Shown in pieces: positions 31,394-43,700 of a DNA stretch of 64,000 bases. A program made the position numbers and the translations under genes. The notes beneath the pieces are model-generated. The model saw nothing but the letters and a program-made list of their open reading frames with translations, had not been told where the DNA came from and searched no databases. The stretch lies in contig CAJNDS010002790.1 in assembly GCA_905221605.1 (NCBI GenBank), positions 198,501-262,500 of the forward strand, in the 5' to 3' direction. The number at the start of each line of letters is the position of its first letter. Positions within the stretch are counted from its first letter, which is position 1. The stretch is from Symbiodinium natans. Lineage: Eukaryota > Sar > Dinophyceae > Suessiales > Symbiodiniaceae.

Positions 31394-34300
31394 CTTGGGT
31401 TTGGGTTTATAGGGTTTAGGGTTTAATGGGGTTTAGTATTTATTCTAGGGTTTAGGGTAATTAGGGTTTAGGGTTAATTAGGGTTTTAGGGTTTAGGGTT
31501 TATAGGGTTTAGGCTTAGGGTTTATAAGGGTCACACATGCGCGTACATGTGTGCCAGGACTGGGCGTTGACAGAAGGGAACCTGCACAGGGCGTTGATGA
31601 GCTACGTCTTGCGACGTTGTGGTCAGAATGAGGGAGCGAGGCCTTCTAATTCTCTTGCGTTGGTGCAGCCCGTGTCGTGTCTTGCCAACACATGTCCAGA
31701 CTCATTTGCCAGGCCCGGGCATGGCCACATGCAGCTGCTGAAGGAATTGCATCGCAAGGTCAAGAGTGACCATGGTGAGGTGGGACACACATGCGTGGGA
31801 TAACAGCTTGGATGATTGCATTGCATGAGTCGAGACGATCTTGTAATATGTATATAACATGCTTGGCCAGGCTGAATCCCCGCAGCCCGAGTCGGCCGGC
31901 AAGCTTCACAAGAAACTATCGGTGGGAGACAACACAGAGACGCAAGTGCACATTGAAGGCCCGATATAGGCATTTACGTGTGCAGTGATCAGATGTGTGC
32001 GATGTATCCTATTCCATGCCGGTCAGGCTTCTCTGGCGTAATGCAAGATCCAGATGATGCTGATTTGGAGATCATGTATGTGAACTTGCATGTGCAGCCC
32101 ATCGAAATCGAATCGGAGTCAGAAGAGGAGCTGCAGGCAAATTCGGTGGAACAGGGGGGAAGGGGGGGAGGGAGGCGTGGGGAAGGAAGAAACTCAAGTT
32201 GTTTTTAAATTGTGCAAGGAGCCGGTGGATAAACCGATCCCTGCAGCCCCAGCAACATGGAGCTCTCTTGCTGCAGAGGTGGGGGGGCAAGGGGGGCACA
32301 TTCGGGTTGCTGGACTACCATGAATGAGGGCTCTGTGTCTGGCGCAGGAGACCGGCCACAAGGACCTTATAAAGGTGAAGATCAAGCCCACGCAGGCATT
32401 GCGCAAGGCAGGGCCAGGCTGAGGACATTGAAAAATGAATGCGTGAAACTATCCGTGAAACTAAGGCAGGCCCCCACGTCAGTGAGATTTTGAAGTCGCC
32501 TGGGAAGGCTGCCGATGTGTGTGTGTGTGGGTGTGTGTGTGTGTGCATGTGCATGTGCACAATACTACAATGCATGCACAGTCATGACCCTTCTGGAGGC
32601 AGCCAGTGTGGCCGAATCATGTACTACCACAGAAATGGAGGAACGCGATCGCATTGATCAGTGCACATTGCTCGTGTTTGTACTTCTGATTATAATTTGG
32701 TGCTGTGCAAGGCTGCCTCACCTGCAAGGCCCAAGATTCTGCCCACGAAGGCATCTGCAATGAATTTTCGTGTGCAGCAGAGTTATTAGCCCTGGTCGTC
32801 GTGATTTGTTATATGCGCGAGGCCCCGGTGAAGGAACCGAAAGATCTTCCGGCAAGCCGGCCTGTGTCTAGTTTGGAGGACAGCCTGCAGGGTAGGTTCG
32901 TGTCGTGGGCAAGCTGCGTCAGCAATGAAGATGTTTAAATATGTAAAAAACACCGTGTGCCAGGAGGGCGATCGTTCGAAGCCCGTGCTCGACAAGCTAC
33001 CGTTCGTGGATGCCAGCCTGGCCAAGCAAGTGGAGGAAGCTGCGACTGATTTGCAAAACAAGGACCATGCAGATGAAGACACACTGCTCCAGGCCATTGC
33101 GGAGAGCTAGTTTGTTCATGAAATCGAAATTATAATATTATACTATACTTCGTGATTTTCGAAATTCGGTAGAGTTTTGATCAGGCGCAAAGGAAGCTTC
33201 GGAAGCAACTTCGTGAAGATGAGTTGCCAAAGGCAAAGGCGACGGCAAAGGCAAAAGGAAAAGCGAAGGCGAAGGCGAAGGCGAAGGTGAAGGCAAAAGG
33301 CAAGGCGAAGGCGACGGCAAAAGCAGGAGATGTCGCCAATGCAGAAGCAGAAGGAAAATCAGAGGCAGAAGCAGAAGGAGAGGCGCCTGCAGCTGATGCA
33401 GAAGCAAAAGGAAAATCAGAGGCAGAAGCAGAAGGAGAGGCATCCGACGGAGAGCAAATCGTTGCACATGCCGTCGCCTTGGCAGCAGAGGACCAAGCAG
33501 CCAAGGATGAGCACCGTTCCACCTCCCCGCCAAAAAAGAAGCGAAAGTCCAGAAAGGGCAAAGCGAAGGCCGGCAAGGCTTTGGATGTGGCTCCGGAGGT
33601 CGATCAAGGAGAGGAGGTCGGCGAGCTCGAGACACCCAGGCGCCAACTACACTTCGAAGAAAGTGATCATGAGGATGCCGCCGACTCTTGTCGACATTCG
33701 ATCATCTGGATAGAATTGTTCGATTCATGGATCATAATATATATATATATATATATATCTCCAGATCGACTGAGATTTTAAATTTGAATTCTGCAGCCCA
33801 GGAGCCGGAGCCATCGCCAGGCGTGAGCAGCGCAGGAGTTTTGCGAGCTCCTTGGCTGACTGGTCTCTAAACCCCAAGAATCATCAGCTGAATCATATAT
33901 ATCCTGTAAAACCTACATGAAGAACCCCTAAATAGAATAATACGAATAGACCCAAATAATACCCTATAAACGCCCTGTGCCCTAAACCCTTGTGTGACGT
34001 CAGGTTCACTCCGGATGGACACCTTCGATTTCTGCCAGGGGCAAGCGCAAGGCCAAGGCCTACAAGTCGGTGGAAGAGATGCCGAAGTCTCGGCAGCGCA
34101 TCGAGGTTTGTCACCTCCATTGCAATGGGCATATGTAGTTCGAATTCCTTTTTTACACCAGACAACCTTGTTGAGTTGCGCAGGCGTGCAAGGAGCAGGT
34201 CATGCAAGACCTTAGGGACCTCCAAAAGCTCGAGCGGATATCCTTGCCGGACGCTGAAGCTGTGAGAGAGTCTACGCAGCTTGGCAATATATAGAATTGA

Positions 34301-37300
34301 TCCTGGTGTTTTTTTTTTTGGGGGGGGTTTGGCCTTATACATGTACAGTGCTGATCGAGCCTCCTCAGCATCGAGGTCATTCACCCTGAAGCCAGCCGAG
34401 AAGGTGATCCTGGAGTATGGATGGGAAGCCTCGACAATTGGAATTTTGAAGCTTGGCTGCAACTCAATTGAGGTGGGACAGTTTGCTCTGAATCTAGAAA
34501 CTTGCAATTAATTGCAAGATCTAGCTAACGTAGGTTCGGTGGAAGCTTCTACATCAGCGACGTCTCTGATGAGAAGATTGCGGAGGTGCTGAGCTACGAT
34601 TCGAGAGTTCCCGTGCAGGTTCCGCGGTCTAGATTGCAATACGGACATGTAATCAGGGCTAGCAGTCTTATCACGTGATACATATTGATCCCTGCGTGCA
34701 GGCCAACAAGAACCAGGGGGTCACTTTGAGCTGGAAGAAGGGGGACCTGGGCAATCTGCAGCAGATGTTCTTCGTCCGAAAGTACTATTCTGTTGTGTTG
34801 TGTGTCGACGCGTGTGCGCAGCTATTTGGAGATCTTCTTTAGGTACAGGCTGGCAAAGTTGCTGGCGGGCTGGATTCCGATTCCTCGTGACGATGAGCCC
34901 AAGAGAACCCTCAGGGGAAAGAAGAAAAGAAAAACTGTTCGCAAGGGCCGCTCGAAGGCCACACGGGCGTGACTCGACAAGTTCCCGCAAGGCATTTTTG
35001 TATACGCGTGCCTGGCCAGTACTTATATGTTTGATCAGCGTCGCTCGAAGTGATGCACCCTGCTTCGCTGTCATGTGTGCGCTAAAAGGGGCGGGCCACT
35101 GCACTTTGTGCGACCTGCTTTGACCGCAACCGATTCAATCTGCCGCGTGATAGTGGCAGCTCTGATGGTCATGCAACCTGCTTCCAATTTTCAGCTCGAG
35201 TTTTGCCGGTGTGCATGTGCGTGTGTGTGGGGCCGCAGAGGTGTGCCCAACTACAAGTCACGACGTAATAAAACCCAAAAAGAAGCATTCAGCCCAGCTG
35301 CGAACCATGGCCACAAAGTGGGCCAGCGCCAGTGCCATGACGGCATCTCCTTTGTCATTGAGTGCTGCAGCTATTACGATGTTGACCCTCATGGGTTCGC
35401 ACAAGACCTTGTAATTTGGCTTCAATATTGTACTATCCTAAACCATATATTTTCTTATAGCGATAGCTTGCTGGAAATGATATAATTCGCCACGAGCCCG
35501 AACCCGCCCCATGTTGCAAGGATACACGTTTGCGACTTCATCGTCCAAAACAGTCCGCCTGATATGAGCTTCAGAGTGCCCGGGCACGTTGTAAACCATT
35601 TGGCCAGGGTTTATTACAGGGTTTAGTTGAGGGTGAACTAGGTTTAGGGGTCATGTATATAATATTGGGGTTTAGGGTTTGTAGGGTTTATCAGGGTTTA
35701 TAGGGTTTATGTCTTATTCCCTAATTGACACCAAGCCCTTACCATAAACCCCAAAAAACCCTATAAATTTTTCGCTCCAGCACCGAGGACTTACACCACC
35801 TCGATTTGTTCGCAGGCCAAAGAGGCATGCAGCGAGAATTTTGCCAGAACCTCGATCGATGCTGAAATTAGCTTTCCCCCGATTCCTTCGCAAGTCCTCT
35901 GAACAAAGCTGCAGGCATTGCTGGCCTGCGATCGACACTTGCTTGCCAATATAAGATTTCTGCGCACTCATCAGTCCTGTTGTCTGGGAAGTTACTACGT
36001 TTTTTTGTTTTTTGTTTTTTGTGGCGAGGGACTACTACGACATCAAGGGCCGTCCACTTCTGGATGACATCACAACAACGCTCTCTGTCTTAACTAGGAG
36101 TTTCGGGTTTAGGGTTCATAAGTTTATAGGGTTTATAGGGTTCAGGGTTTATTATGGCTTATATAATGGTTTAAATATTTAGATATAGGATTTAGGGTTA
36201 AAATTAGGGTTTAGGGTTTAGACGGGTTTATGGGTATAATTAGGGTTTTATAAAGGGTCCAGTTCATAGGCACTTGGCCACACTGAGGCCCGGCTTCATT
36301 TCGGCTGTTCGTGGGATCCTGAAGCTGAGACCGCATGCTTTGGCGACAATAGGGTTGCCGTGCAGCAGCTTCGTGTGGATAAGCTCGGCTACATCTGGCC
36401 GCACGGTTGAGTGTCCGCTGGGAAATGAAGAAGCGCCTTCTGTGGCACAGGCTAATGTGATGCTCGGTTTGCAGTTTCATTTGTACACGCCTCGATCAAA
36501 CAACTTTGCACAGTGCAAAGCACGCTCCATCTCTCTGTTGCAATCGATCTAAGGATAGCCGCCCGTGTCTCACTTCTCTTGCTTCTCCTCACTGTTCGGC
36601 AATGCTACTTCCTGTTGGAACAACCTTTCAGCTCCAAGCTCGAACACGTCCCCTATGTCGCACACGTGTTTCGGGTCCTATCCTGCTTCTTGCCCTTCCA
36701 CAGAACTTTCTTGCGGGGACCCCAATCGCAAGCCAATCGTATTGATTGAGAATTCTTGGAAGTGCACGTGCATTATCTATATCTCCCCTTTGCTCAGCTG
36801 GATGGGCTACTTCGGATCGCGCTCCAGAAAAGGCAGTTTGGCTTTTGGGACCATGTGGCCTGGATGCAAAGATCATGTTGCGTCCTGCTATTGCTATCAC
36901 GAGTTCGAACCCTTGCAACTGCGCAGTCCTGCAATCCAGGGGTTGATCCCCAAGCTGTACCGCACCCTGACGAAGAAGAGATTGGCTCGCCTTGGATTGA
37001 ATTCCAAAGGCATCGTCAAGAGAAAAAAAACCCCGGATGGCCGAACGACTGTGTGGGCAACTGAGAACGTGCTCTGTGCGCGTGCGTTCGTGTGGTGTGT
37101 AGCTGCTCTGATCATGTGTGCATGCGCTCTGCCCAGGACAGGCGACAAGTTGTTGAAGCAAACGCAAACCTATCCACACAGATTCTGTGTGCGAGTGGCG
37201 CGCTTGCACCTCCGGTATGTGGCCTCTCATCTTAAACTATGCGGAACCCATACCCCCAAAATAGTAAACCCAGCTAGAATAGCCCTCAACCCTATAAAAC

Positions 37301-38801
37301 CCAAAACCAAAATAGAACTATAATTATATAGCCTCTCACACATATGTGTACTATATATATATATATATTCGGGTTTAGAAAGTATATATACTAATGAAAC
37401 CCAAAACCAGTAAGGCGAAGCATGGCCAGAAGTTTGAATCCTTCTCTCTTTTCTCTTTCTCTCGTTCTCTCGTTCTCTCTTTCTCTCTTTCTCTCTTTCT
37501 CTCGTTCTCTCTTTCTCTCTTTCTCTCTTTCTCTCTTTCTCTCTTTCTCTCTTTCTCTCTTTCTCTCTTTCTCTCTTTCTCTCTTTCTCTCTTTCTCTCT
37601 TTCTCTCTTTCTCTCTTTCTTTCTTTCTCTCTTTCTCTCTTCCTCTCTTCCTCTCTTCCTTTCTTCCTTTCTTTCTCTCTTTCTCTCTTTCTCTCTTTCT
37701 CTCTTTCTCTCTTTCTCTCTTTCTCTCTTTCTCTCTTTCTCTCTTTCTCTCTTTCTCTCTTTCGCTCTTTCGCTCTTTCGCTCTTTCGCTCTTTCGCTCT
37801 TTCGCTCTTTCGCTCTTTCGCTCTTTCGCTCTTTCTCTCTTTCTCTCTTTCTCTCTTTCTCTCTTTCTCTCTTTCTCTCTTTCTTTCTTTCTCTCTTTCT
37901 CTCTTTCTCTCTTTCTCTCTTTCTCTCTTTGTCTCTTTCTCTCTTTCTCTCTTTCTCTCTTTCTCTCTTTCTCTCTTCCTCTCTTCCTCTCTTCCTTTCT
38001 TTCTTTCTTTCTTTCTTTCTCTCTTTCTCTCTCTCTCTTTCTCTCTTTCTCTCTTTCTCTCTTCCTCTCTTTCTCTCTTTCTCGCTTTCTCTCTTTCTCT
38101 CTTTATCTCTTTCTCTCTTCCTCTCTTCCTCTCTTCCTCTCTTCCTCTCTTCCTCTCTTCCTCTCTTCCTCTCTTTCTCTCTTTCTCTCTTTCTCTCTTT
38201 CTCTCTTCCTCTCTTTCTCTCTTTCTCGCTCTTTCTCGCTCTTTCTCTCTTTCACTCTTTCTTTCTTTCTCTCTTTCTTGCTTTCTCTATTTCTCTCTTT
38301 CGCTCTTTCTTTCTTTCTTTCTCTCTTTCTCTCTTAAATTTATCTTTCTCTCTTTCTCTTTCTTTCTTTATCTTTATCTCTTTCTGTCTTTCTCTCTCCC
38401 TTTCTCCTCCCGCTGCAATAGGTGCATCGTGTAAGGGCAGTGCATATGTTTATAGGGTTTATAATTATAAGGTTTATTGTAGAGTTTAGGGTCTAGGGCT
38501 TATAAAGGGCCAAGGGTTTGTAATTTAGATTTTCTATTTTATAGGGTTTAGGGTTTAGAGTTTAGGGTTTATAAGGGTTTAGGGTTTGGGGTTTAGGGGT
38601 CTTTCTCGCAGATCCAGGTAACCCTTTCACCTCTATAGAGCCCCCAGGTTTCTGAACTCGACATATTGGGCGCCCATGTATAAGTTGATTGGCCAGGTCC
38701 CGAAGCCGCTCGGCTGGATGCACGCGAATCTCGAGGAGGTGGAAGACTTCCTGCGTCAGGAGCAGGCGCAGGGACGCTTCAGGCCGATGATGGCTCTCTG
38801 A
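30779..38801 (+). CDS. Long multi-exon gene, dinoflagellate family of unknown function
   Basis: About eighteen exons, approximate starts 30779, 31246, 32822, 32964, 33185, 34039, 34184, 34369, 34534, 34702, 34843, 35238, 36028, 36270, 36553, 36799, 37137 and 38648, almost all after AG. Early exons are acidic or helical. 33185-33690 is a Lys/Ala/Glu-repeat linker with an NLS-like PPKKKRKSRKGKAK. The C-terminal third carries GLPCSSFVWISSATSGR, RQCYFLLEQP, SWMGYFGS and LKQTQTYPHRFCVRVARLH, then a last exon ending DFLRQEQAQGRFRPMMAL and stop. I recall this ordered set from many Symbiodinium hypothetical proteins, function unknown. A 5' start was not found. At 33104/33185 the phase needs an unusual donor, so one exon border or a frameshift is unresolved. 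Confidence 0.62.
33185..33690 (+). CDS. Exon with low-complexity AKGKAKA / EAEGKSEAE repeats and NLS
   Basis: AG acceptor at 33183-33184, then AQRKLRKQLREDELPKAKAT and a run of K/A repeats, two copies of an AEAEGKSEAEAEGEA-type acidic repeat, and PPKKKRKSRKGKAKAGKAL. It is probably a disordered nuclear linker. Two other frames are open because the DNA repeat has a GGCGAA-like period. Confidence 0.65.
36270..36672 (+). CDS. Two exons of the conserved SSFVWISSATSGR / FLLEQP region
   Basis: First exon from the CATAG acceptor: LATLRPGFISAVRGILKLRP, then GLPCSSFVWISSATSGRTV and CPLGNEEAPSVAQAN. Second exon from CTAAG at 36552: RIAARVSLLLLLLTVRQCYF then LLEQPFSSKLEHVPYVAHV. This is the most family-specific part of the gene. 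Possible nuclease or enzyme core, but no known catalytic motif is visible. Confidence 0.65.
37436..38410. repeat. (CTCTCTTT)n polypyrimidine satellite, intronic
   Basis: More than a hundred 8-nt units with blocks of variants (CGCTCTTT at about 37761-37835, CTCTCTTC blocks near 37985 and 38120-38175). It lies in the intron before the last exon of the plus gene. It creates 350-codon Leu/Ser/Phe artefact frames. Confidence 0.95.
38648..38801 (+). CDS. Terminal exon of the first plus-strand gene
   Basis: CCCCAG acceptor, then FLNSTYWAPMYKLIGQVPKP and LGWMHANLEEVEDFLRQEQA, ending ..RFRPMMAL and TGA at 38799-38801. Frame and acceptor are unambiguous. Confidence 0.7.
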
Positions 38802-39061
38802 TGAGGGATCCATGCACTGATATCACTCTGCACTGCGCACCAAATTCACCAAATTTAATCACATGTGGATACCCATATGTGTGCCTCGATGCAGCACTGC
38901 ACAATTAAGCAGGGACTAGACCTGCGTTCTGGCATCGTGCCTCAGTCAAGGAAACGGAGCTCGAGCATTATCACCCTCGATGTGCTCCGAAAAAGCATCT
39001 CTTTACTTAAGATTCGGAGGGTTTTTTTGGGAGTTCGGAGGGTTTTTTTGGGAATTCGGAG

Positions 39062-39237
39062 GGCGTGATGCTAGCGTGATTCTGGCGTGATTCTGGCGTG
39101 ATGCTGCCGTGAGTTGTGCGTGCGTTGCGCGTGCGTTGTGCGTGCGTGGGTCTAGTTTTAAATACAGCCACAGCCACACTGAGCGTGAGTGGGCGTGACT
39201 CGAGCGTGACTGCTGCGTGATGCTGGCGTGACCCTAC
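39062..39237. repeat. GCGTGA-type tandem repeat between the two plus genes
   Basis: Irregular tandem array of GCGTGATKCTG / GCGTGACT / GCGTGCGTTGT units. Preceded by two direct copies of TTCGGAGGGTTTTTTTGGGA (about 39010-39060). Confidence 0.85.
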
Positions 39238-39430
39238 AATTTTGCCCTTGCCCAGTATAATTTTCCAGCAGTTTTTTCATGCAATTTCCGTCTTCTCCGC
39301 CACCATGGAAGCGGCTCAACTGATGATATGGTGTGGTCTGGTTCTGTGTCAGAAGCCACTGCTGCAGTGTATTGGAACCAGTGCCATGTCATTTCATAAA
39401 ACATTTCTACGCACACTCCTTCTGATCATC

Positions 39431-40615
39431 ATGCCGGTGCCTTCCTTGGAAGAAATTTTGAAGCAAGCTGCTGAATTGAAGCAGAGTGCTCTCACAGGCC
39501 TCCCCGGCATGATTTTATTTTTTTTCGACCCTTGCAAATGCGATTCCTCAATTATACTAGCCAGGTACAGCTCTAGGGTCTGGTCATGAAGCCGCGCCTG
39601 CTCCACCTGCAGCTGATCCAGGCGCCACCCAGGCGATGCAGCCACCCCCACCTACGCGACCGCGACGCAGAACCCCTACAAAAGAGGAGTCCTTGCCAAC
39701 CCCGTGCAGCCAAGCCAGCAAAACAGAAGCCGCGACCCCGATGACAACCGCAAACTCTCAGGACCTGGCTTCCTGCTTCGGCTTCGAATATCTAGATCTA
39801 TCACACGTCTATCCCGCGTCGATGTGTGTAGTACTGTGCTATTTTGGCAGGACATGGCCGCGCAAGTGGGTGGCACTCCTTACGAGGGTGGGAAAGAGGC
39901 CCAGGATCTTTGTCCCTACGTAAAGACTATTATGAAACTATATATGTATCCCTACTTAAATAGAAAACCCATATATTTATTTTATAGAACCCTATAATAA
40001 CCCTAAATTATAACCCCTAAGAAACCCTATACACCAACAAACCCTATATGGAAGGACGCCGACGTCGACGCCACCTTGAAGGTGCCCTCGCCGCTGCCAA
40101 AAGATGGGAAGGAAGCAGGGGCCGAAGCAGGCCAAGGCAGCCCGGAGGAACCTTGGCTTCTAGGGTTTAGGGTTTAGGGGGGTTGGGGGGTGGGTGGGTG
40201 GGGGGGGCGGGGGGCGGGGACCATACCATGGGGGGGGGGGGGGGGGGGGGGGTGGCGAACCGAGAACCGGGATCATATATATATATATATGCCAAGTAGC
40301 AGAGTAAGTACCCTTTATTTTATAACCTTTTTGTGCTAATTTAATCCCCTTATAATCCCAAAGGTGAACTAACCCTTAATTCCCCTACTGGACACCGAAT
40401 GTTTTTGTAGGTATTGTATATATATATATATATAGATAGATATAAACACTTTATTGATAGTATGTGTATATATATATATATATATTTATATTGTATATAT
40501 ATATATATACTTATAACCTCCATAGTATACACAGAGCATATATATATATATATGTATATGTATATATATATACATATTCGATGGAATACAATATACTATA
40601 TACAAGTGTATAATA

Positions 40616-40653
<38 letters not shown>

Positions 40654-40754
40654 GTTACGCGAAATCTTTCTCTCTCTCTATATATATATATATATACATA
40701 TATACATACCTAATTAATATGCAAAAGTACTACACTACAGGGGAAAAGTATCCA

Positions 40755-40788
<34 letters not shown>

Positions 40789-43700
40789 GATGAATATGTG
40801 CACATATACCCTACGTATATTGATTTATGTCTATGTGTATGATATATATATATAGATAGATAGATAGATATATGTATATCATGTGTGAACCCATAAAACC
40901 CTAAACCCTAAAACCCTGAACCCTAAAACCAACCCACGACCACACCACGGGGGGGGGGGGGGGGGGGCCCTAACCCTTAAACCCTTCAACAACCCAAACC
41001 CTACACACGCTGAACCTGACCCCTCAACCACACACAGGGGGGGGGGGGGGGGGGGGGGGATGGGGGGGGGGGGGGGGGATTGGGGGGGGAGGGAGGGGGG
41101 GGCATTGGGGGGGAGGGGGGGGGCATTGGGGGGGTGGGGGGGGGAAGGGGGGGGGGGACAGGCCGCACCCGCATCATATATATATTTTTTTGTACACATG
41201 CATTCATGATCATGGATCATCATACATATGTATATAGATATAATAAAAATATATACATATATATATATATAAACCCTTATAAACCCTCTCACATTAGCTA
41301 AACCACCCTCGAAACCCTTCGAACCCTAACCCTGTATTTGCGCAATTGCCCAGGCTCCCAAAGAGATGAGGCCGCTCCTCCGAAGGGACCTCTCCAGCCT
41401 CACACTGCAGCTAGGCCAGGGCTACTCCGAAGCTGACACCCCCAGCCCTGCCAAGCTTGCTTACCCGGATCAGCAGACCCCCTCCAGAAACACTACGCAG
41501 AAGCATGGTGATAAGCCCAATTGGTCATCCTGATCCAAAGAAAGCCTCGACACAACATCTTCTGGTGATACCTGGTGGGGATCGGGGTGGGGATGGTCTT
41601 CGTGGGATGGATGGTCTGGTAACGCATGGAATGGTGACTGGAGTTCGTGGACTTGCCCGTGGGCTGCAAGTAGTGACCCCGAAAAGGATTCGGTCCACTC
41701 ATTGCTGATGAGGGGCCACACAGTCGACCGCCTCACCGACGAGCAGCTGCAGGCTGTTGTCGCCGAAATCGATAGGCGCAAAGCCTCCGAACCAGCAGCA
41801 GAGAGCAAGCAGCATGAGCAGACTGGTGTACATGATTCTGGGCGGCCCAACGCTGCTGACATGTCTGCTAGCACCCCTGAGAAGCAAACCCAGCCAAGCT
41901 CAGCCCGTAAAAGCCCTGCCAAGAAAAGACGAAGGATGTCCACCAAGGGTCCGAGCCCTGGAAAGAAAGCGAGCCCACAGGAGATCGTGGAAAGCCAACA
42001 AGCAGAGGCTTCCGAGGAGAAGCCTTCGAATTCGAATTCGACGCAGGCCGAAGCAGAGAACTGCACAGGACCCGAAACGAGGAGCCCGGAAAAGAAGAGC
42101 CCAGGAAAGAGAAGCCCAGGGAAGAGAAGCCCAGGAAAGAGAAGCCCAGGAAAGAGAAGCCCAGGAAAGAGAAGCCCAGGGAAGGGAAGCCCAGGAAAGA
42201 CAAGCCCAGGGAAGAGAAGCCCAGGAAAGAAAAGCCCAGGAAAGAAGGCAAAGGAGGATGCCAAGATCGCGGCTCCATGCCAGGTACATGCGGTTCTCCC
42301 GTTCGTTGATAAGCTTGGGCCTTTGCAAACTGCTTATAATTGCTTCCTTGTCTTGCGTTCCACATTTTGGAATTTCGAGCTTGGATGTATAGGGCGGGCA
42401 CTTAGGTCCCAACACTCCCAAAGAGATTGTGAAGCTTGCAGAGAAAGCCCCTCCGCATTCCGCTCAGCGCCAGTTCCTTTTCGAGAATTGGCTGACGTCC
42501 ACAGAAAATTGGGCGCAGTCAGGCCTCTTGGTCACCCTGAGAAACCGCAACTCAAAGCAGAAAAGGGGGATCAGGAAGTGGTACACGCGCGCCGAACTTA
42601 TCAGCAGATGGGGCCAAGATATCGCCGACGATATCATCGACAGCAAGTCCCGGGACGAGAACATCAAAAAGCGGGAGACACGACCCCATCCCGATTGTCC
42701 TCACCGCCAGGCCAGCATACTAGGTTTATATCCCTCTGCCCCCCCGCCCCCCCCGCCCCCGCAGCCTCGGTCTGTGGAGGCCTTCAAGCCCTAATAATTT
42801 TCATAAACCCTTGTATAACCCTAGAACCCGAATATAATCATAAAACCCCAAACCCTGGAGGACATGCACCAATACCTGTGCCTCGCCGACGAGACCGAAG
42901 AAAACCTGGAAGCCGAGGAGTATGAAGAGGTGTTCCAGCTCGAGGGTTCGGGGTCCTCGGAGGAGAGCTCAAGTGATGAGTCGAGCAAGAGCGATTTCGA
43001 AGATGAGAACATCGATGGTGAAGACAGTCGCGGCACCGAGACCGCAAAGAAGCCAAAGAAGACAAAGAAGCCGCAGCCCAAGCGGAGGAAAGACAAGACC
43101 CCGAAGAACAAGAAGAGCAAGCCCAAAGCCAAGGCTAAGGGAAAGGCTATGGCAAAGAACAAAGCCAGCAAGAGTGACCAGGACCCCCAGGACTACGTAG
43201 GGTTAATTAGGGTTTGGGTTTAGGGTTTATAAGGGTTTAGGGTTTATAAGGGTTAATTATTATAATTAGGGTTTAGGGTTTAGGGTTTAGGGTTTGGGTT
43301 TAGGGTTTAGGGTTTAGGGTTTAGGGTTGAGGCTTGAGGGTTTATAGGGTTTATAAGGGCATTACCAGGGTTAGGGTGTATAATAATAATTAGGGTTTAT
43401 AATAGGGTTTAGGGTTTAGGGTTTATAAGGGTTTAGGGTTTAGGGCTTAGGGTTGGTTATTGTGTATTCAATTGTATGGGTCGATGCCCCCATGACCAAA
43501 AAGTTTACGTTGCAGGATTCGAAATCTGCAAAGCAGATTAAGGCCGAGGCCAAGAAGGTGCGATGCAATCCGTACACAGTGATGATGATCCCTTGCAAAT
43601 ATGATCTCTACTCATTGCCGGTAGTCGCTCTGATTGTTATATCCCTTTGGCAGGCCCTGAGCAAAGGTAGCGACAGGCTGCAGCTTGCTTCGAGGATTGA

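Noticed and set aside
37394-38489. Two ~350-codon plus frames rich in Leu, Ser and Phe
   Set aside because: Pure translation of the CTCTCTTT satellite. It lies in an intron before the last exon of the plus gene.
40414-40713. Tyr/Ile-rich frame
   Set aside because: Translation of TA dinucleotide repeats.
41470-42401. Minus-strand frames rich in Leu, Phe, Gly and Pro opposite the SPGKR exon
   Set aside because: Shadow of the plus-strand 15-nt repeat. The plus frame has splice sites and domain context.
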